Shown piece after piece: positions 61,749 through 64,000 of a stretch of DNA of 64,000 nucleotides. Below the pieces are notes generated by a model, which saw only the letters and a program-made list of their open reading frames with translations, was not told where the DNA came from and ran no database searches. This DNA is from Flavobacteriaceae bacterium (lineage in GTDB: Bacteria > Bacteroidota > Bacteroidia > Flavobacteriales > Weeksellaceae): positions 124,001 through 188,000 of the forward strand of contig JAUNUH010000004.1 of assembly GCA_030538275.1 (NCBI GenBank). Reading direction: 5' to 3'. The translations under genes were made by a program, and so were the position numbers. Positions within the stretch are counted from its first letter, which is position 1. Each line of letters starts with the position of its first letter.

Positions 61749-63278
61749 TTATATGTCAAATTTAATTCCATGAGCTAGATGCAGTTCTGTTGTGTAATTA
61801 ATGGTGTTTGTCTGTCTTCTCATATATATTTTCCACGCATCCGAGCCTGATTCTCGTCCTCCGCCAGTTTCCTTTTCGCCTCCGAAAGCACCGCCAATTT
61901 CTGCACCAGAAGTTCCTATATTCACATTTGCAATTCCACAATCAGATCCAGCTTGTGATAAGAATTTTTCTGCTTCGCGTAAATTGGATGTCATAATAGC
62001 CGAAGAAAGACCTTGAACTACTCCATTTTGCAATTCGATAGCATTTTCTACATCTCCACTGTATTTAATCAAATATAAAATGGGCGCAAATGTTTCATGT
62101 TGTACAATTTCAAATTCATTTTTGGCTTCCACGATAGCCGGTTTTACATAGCATCCGCCTTCGTAACCATCACCATCTAATATTCCACCTTCAACCAGAA
62201 TATTTCCGCCTTCAGATTTGGCTTTTTCCAATGCTTCATTATACATTTTCACAGCATCGTGGTCTATAAGTGGCCCCACATGATTTTTTTCATCAAGAGG
62301 ATTTCCTATTTTCAATTGGCCATAAGCCGCTACCAAGGCATCTTTTACTTTATCATAAATACTATCATGAATAATTAATCGTCTGGTTGATGTACAACGC
62401 TGTCCACATGTACCTACAGCTCCAAAAACAGCTCCAATTACCGTCATTTTAATATCTGCATCTGGTGTAACGATAATCGCATTGTTTCCACCCAGTTCCA
62501 GCAGAGAACGCCCAAGTCTTTCAGCTACTTTTGCAGCAACAATTTTACCCATTCGGGTTGAACCAGTAGCAGAAATCAATGGAATTCTATTATCCATAGA
62601 CATGAACTCACCTACACGATAATCTCCGTTGATAAGACAAGAAACACCTTCGGGTACATTATTTTCTTTGAAAATATCTGCTATAATTTTTTGACAAGCT
62701 ATACTGCATAATGGAACTTTTTCACTTGGTTTCCAGATACAAACATCTCCACAAACCCATGCCAATGCAGTGTTCCATGACCATACAGCCACAGGAAAAT
62801 TAAATGCAGAAATGATTCCTACGATTCCAAGTGGATGATATTGATCGTACATTCTATGACCAGGTCGCTCTGAATGGATGGTGAACCCGTATAACTGCCG
62901 GCTCAATCCTACTGCAAAATCACAAATATCTATCATTTCTTGTACCTCTCCATAGCCTTCCTGCAATGATTTTCCCATTTCGTAAGAAACCAATTTCCCT
63001 AAAGGTTCTTTGAGCTCTCTCAACCGATTCCCGAATTGACGAACGATTTCTCCGCGTTTTGGCGCAGGAACCATTCTCCATTCTTTAAAAGCTTTTTCTG
63101 CTGTAGATATTACTTTGTTATAATCTTCTTGCGTTGTTGTGTTTACACTGGCTATATATTCCCCGTTGACAGGAGAAAAAGATGAAATTTCTTCTCCACT
63201 GCCAAACCAATTGGAGCCAGTAGAAGTGCCTAGATTCTTGTCTTCTATGCCCAATTGTTTTAATACATCCTGAATCAT
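61749..63278 (-). CDS. Aldehyde dehydrogenase, ALDH7 (aminoadipate semialdehyde) type
   Basis: A 509-residue NAD-dependent dehydrogenase. The nucleophile is Cys295 in GTCGQRCTSTRR, the general base Glu261 in LLELGGNN, and the NAD site is in ATGSTRMGK (238-245). The ALDH7 mark is TCGQRCTSTRRL together with the N-terminal GSGEEISSFSPVNGE. Beside lysine 6-transaminase, it probably oxidises 2-aminoadipate 6-semialdehyde to 2-aminoadipate. A TAAATTTG box is 26 bp before the start. Confidence 0.92.
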   Translation of the reverse strand: MIQDVLKQLGIEDKNLGTSTGSNWFGSGEEISSFSPVNGEYIASVNTTTQEDYNKVISTAEKAFKEWRMVPAPKRGEIVRQFGNRLRELKEPLGKLVSYEMGKSLQEGYGEVQEMIDICDFAVGLSRQLYGFTIHSERPGHRMYDQYHPLGIVGIISAFNFPVAVWSWNTALAWVCGDVCIWKPSEKVPLCSIACQKIIADIFKENNVPEGVSCLINGDYRVGEFMSMDNRIPLISATGSTRMGKIVAAKVAERLGRSLLELGGNNAIIVTPDADIKMTVIGAVFGAVGTCGQRCTSTRRLIIHDSIYDKVKDALVAAYGQLKIGNPLDEKNHVGPLIDHDAVKMYNEALEKAKSEGGNILVEGGILDGDGYEGGCYVKPAIVEAKNEFEIVQHETFAPILYLIKYSGDVENAIELQNGVVQGLSSAIMTSNLREAEKFLSQAGSDCGIANVNIGTSGAEIGGAFGGEKETGGGRESGSDAWKIYMRRQTNTINYTTELHLAHGIKFDI

Positions 63279-63304
63279 ATATTTTTATTAAATTTTGAAG
63301 TTTT

Positions 63305-63312
63305 CAAATTTA
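63305..63312 (-). promoter_or_regulatory. -7 box upstream of the ALDH7-type gene
   Basis: On the minus strand TAAATTTG (63312-63305) matches TAnnTTTG exactly, 26 bp before the ATG at 63278. No matching TTG was found. Confidence 0.45.
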
Positions 63313-63384
63313 GGAAAAAACTAAGGAATTACCTAAGTTTCTTGTTTTAAACCTATATTAAAATTTTCCAATTTTTTTGTTTTA

Positions 63385-63418
63385 TAAAAAAAAAAGAAGC
63401 CACTTTTTGGGCTTCTTG
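63385..63418 (-). terminator. Terminator after the YegP gene
   Basis: On the minus strand AAGAAGCC pairs with GGCTTCTT around an 8-nt loop, followed by a run of Ts. It begins 22 bp after the stop codon at 63441. Confidence 0.85.
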
Positions 63419-63440
63419 ATTGGCTAGCGATTATTTACGA

Positions 63441-63767
63441 TTATTCTTCTACCGTTTCGGCATCAACTGCGTTTTTCATCACAGATTGAATGCCGTTGTC
63501 TCTAGAAGCTTTGGATTCATACATTTCGCTGGTTCCGATAATTTGTCCATTGGAAGCTTTTAAATTAAAATAAAATTTGCCATTGGTAGATTCCTTTGAA
63601 TCAAAATATTTCTCGTCTTGAGAATGTTTCTTCACAGATTCAATCCCATTCATACAAGAAGCTTTGGCAGTATATCCTTCACTTGAAAGTATGTTCTGAC
63701 CATTAGTAGCTACCAAATTGAATTGATATTCGCCATTTTTTCTTTGTTTTACTTTGAATTTTCCCAT
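63441..63767 (-). CDS. YegP family (DUF1508) protein
   Basis: A 108-residue protein made of two DUF1508 repeats, KFKVKQRKNGEYQFNLVATNG and KFYFNLKASNGQIIGTSEMY, each with a following (A/S)KAS..NGI(E/Q)SVK segment. I start at ATG 63767 (MGKFKVKQ); the frame extends to 63863, but those residues (FNKISFKYFSK and on) look like AT-rich DNA rather than protein. Function of the family is unknown. It stands alone, ending in a terminator. Confidence 0.9.
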   Translation of the reverse strand: MGKFKVKQRKNGEYQFNLVATNGQNILSSEGYTAKASCMNGIESVKKHSQDEKYFDSKESTNGKFYFNLKASNGQIIGTSEMYESKASRDNGIQSVMKNAVDAETVEE

Positions 63768-63852
63768 TTTATAAAATTTTTTTGTAATTATATTGAAATT
63801 CAATGACTTTGAAAAATATTTAAACGAAATCTTATTAAAAAGTTTCGAACAT

Positions 63853-64000
63853 TTACATTTCAAAATTCAACTTCTCAGGTTTTATAATGAATAATTGTAG
63901 GATTTGTGCTGTGAAAATAAGCAATAAACAACCTATGGGATTTAGCCATAAAAACTCAAGATCAATATATTCAAATCGATCCAAGAAATACAATAAAATA
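63853..64000 (-). CDS. C-terminal end of a probable sodium:solute symporter
   Basis: The frame is open from the window edge (upper end) to TAA at 63853, 48 residues. It reads EFLWLNPIGCLLLIFTAQIL (a membrane helix) and ends with IIKPEKLNFEM. The WLNPIGC helix at the end is like the last helix of flavobacterial sodium:solute symporters, but with so little sequence this is tentative. The start lies outside the window. Confidence 0.55.
   Translation of the reverse strand, partial: ILLYFLDRFEYIDLEFLWLNPIGCLLLIFTAQILQLFIIKPEKLNFEM

Overview
The window is a piece of a low-GC Bacteroidetes chromosome, almost certainly class Flavobacteriia. The gene orders parA-parB-DUF5683-dapB-lepB-wbqC, ftsX-DUF3098-uppP-truB, DUF4290-murA and dnaA-LMW phosphatase-tetrapyrrole methylase all point that way. 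So do a T9SS C-terminal sorting domain, a short RpoD without region 1.1, promoters of the TTG/TAnnTTTG type and weak use of Shine-Dalgarno sites. I saw no rRNA, tRNA, CRISPR array, prophage or insertion sequence.

Layout. 1-6.1 kb: end of an unusual class IV aminotransferase-like gene, a START-like protein, upp, prfC, and an operon of an iron-siderophore-type ABC permease, its ATPase and an SDR. 6.4-13.6 kb: chromosome partitioning (parAB), lysine/peptidoglycan precursor synthesis (dapB), signal peptidase, WbqC and a secreted subtilase. 13.8-20.7 kb: Nudix, acyltransferase, epimerase, TrmH, prolyl oligopeptidase, methyltransferase and a basic exported protein. 20.8-24.4 kb: lipB, two DinB-fold proteins, a HAD-like phosphatase, truB. 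24.4-28.1 kb: uppP, DUF3098, ftsX, a glycosyltransferase, recR. 28.3-36.8 kb: DUF4290, murA, two tandem DUF368 (undecaprenyl-phosphate translocase family) genes, aroE, a large DUF349 protein, ribD. 36.8-45.4 kb: yigZ, thioesterase, dnaA, LMW phosphatase, RsmI-like methylase, mfd, a membrane protein and a T9SS cargo protein. 45.4-52.1 kb: a structured intergenic element, rpoD, a secreted GH13 amylase-like enzyme with a small companion, a radical SAM protein. 52.2-64 kb: a 52-aa protein, lon, an HRDC protein, split transketolase, DUF2911, then ornithine aminotransferase, lysine 6-aminotransferase and an ALDH7-type dehydrogenase, a YegP protein, and the end of a probable sodium:solute symporter.

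Much of the window is housekeeping with a cell-envelope theme: uppP and two DUF368 proteins recycle the undecaprenyl carrier that murA and dapB products feed, while ftsX acts in division. The distal part carries lysine and ornithine catabolism.

The most interesting non-coding signal is a family of three intergenic elements (about 21846-21970, 45460-45595 and, on the minus strand, 55296-55426). Each has a variable long hairpin flanked by two near-direct repeats close to GATTGTAGCGGAAA. The hairpins differ completely in sequence but keep pairing, which suggests a structured RNA. Next to the first copy lies a possible 24-residue hydrophobic peptide gene with its own promoter and terminator. Other points of note are a class IV aminotransferase homologue without the PLP lysine, an apparent frameshift in a DUF4177 gene, and MurA with Asp in place of the fosfomycin-target Cys.
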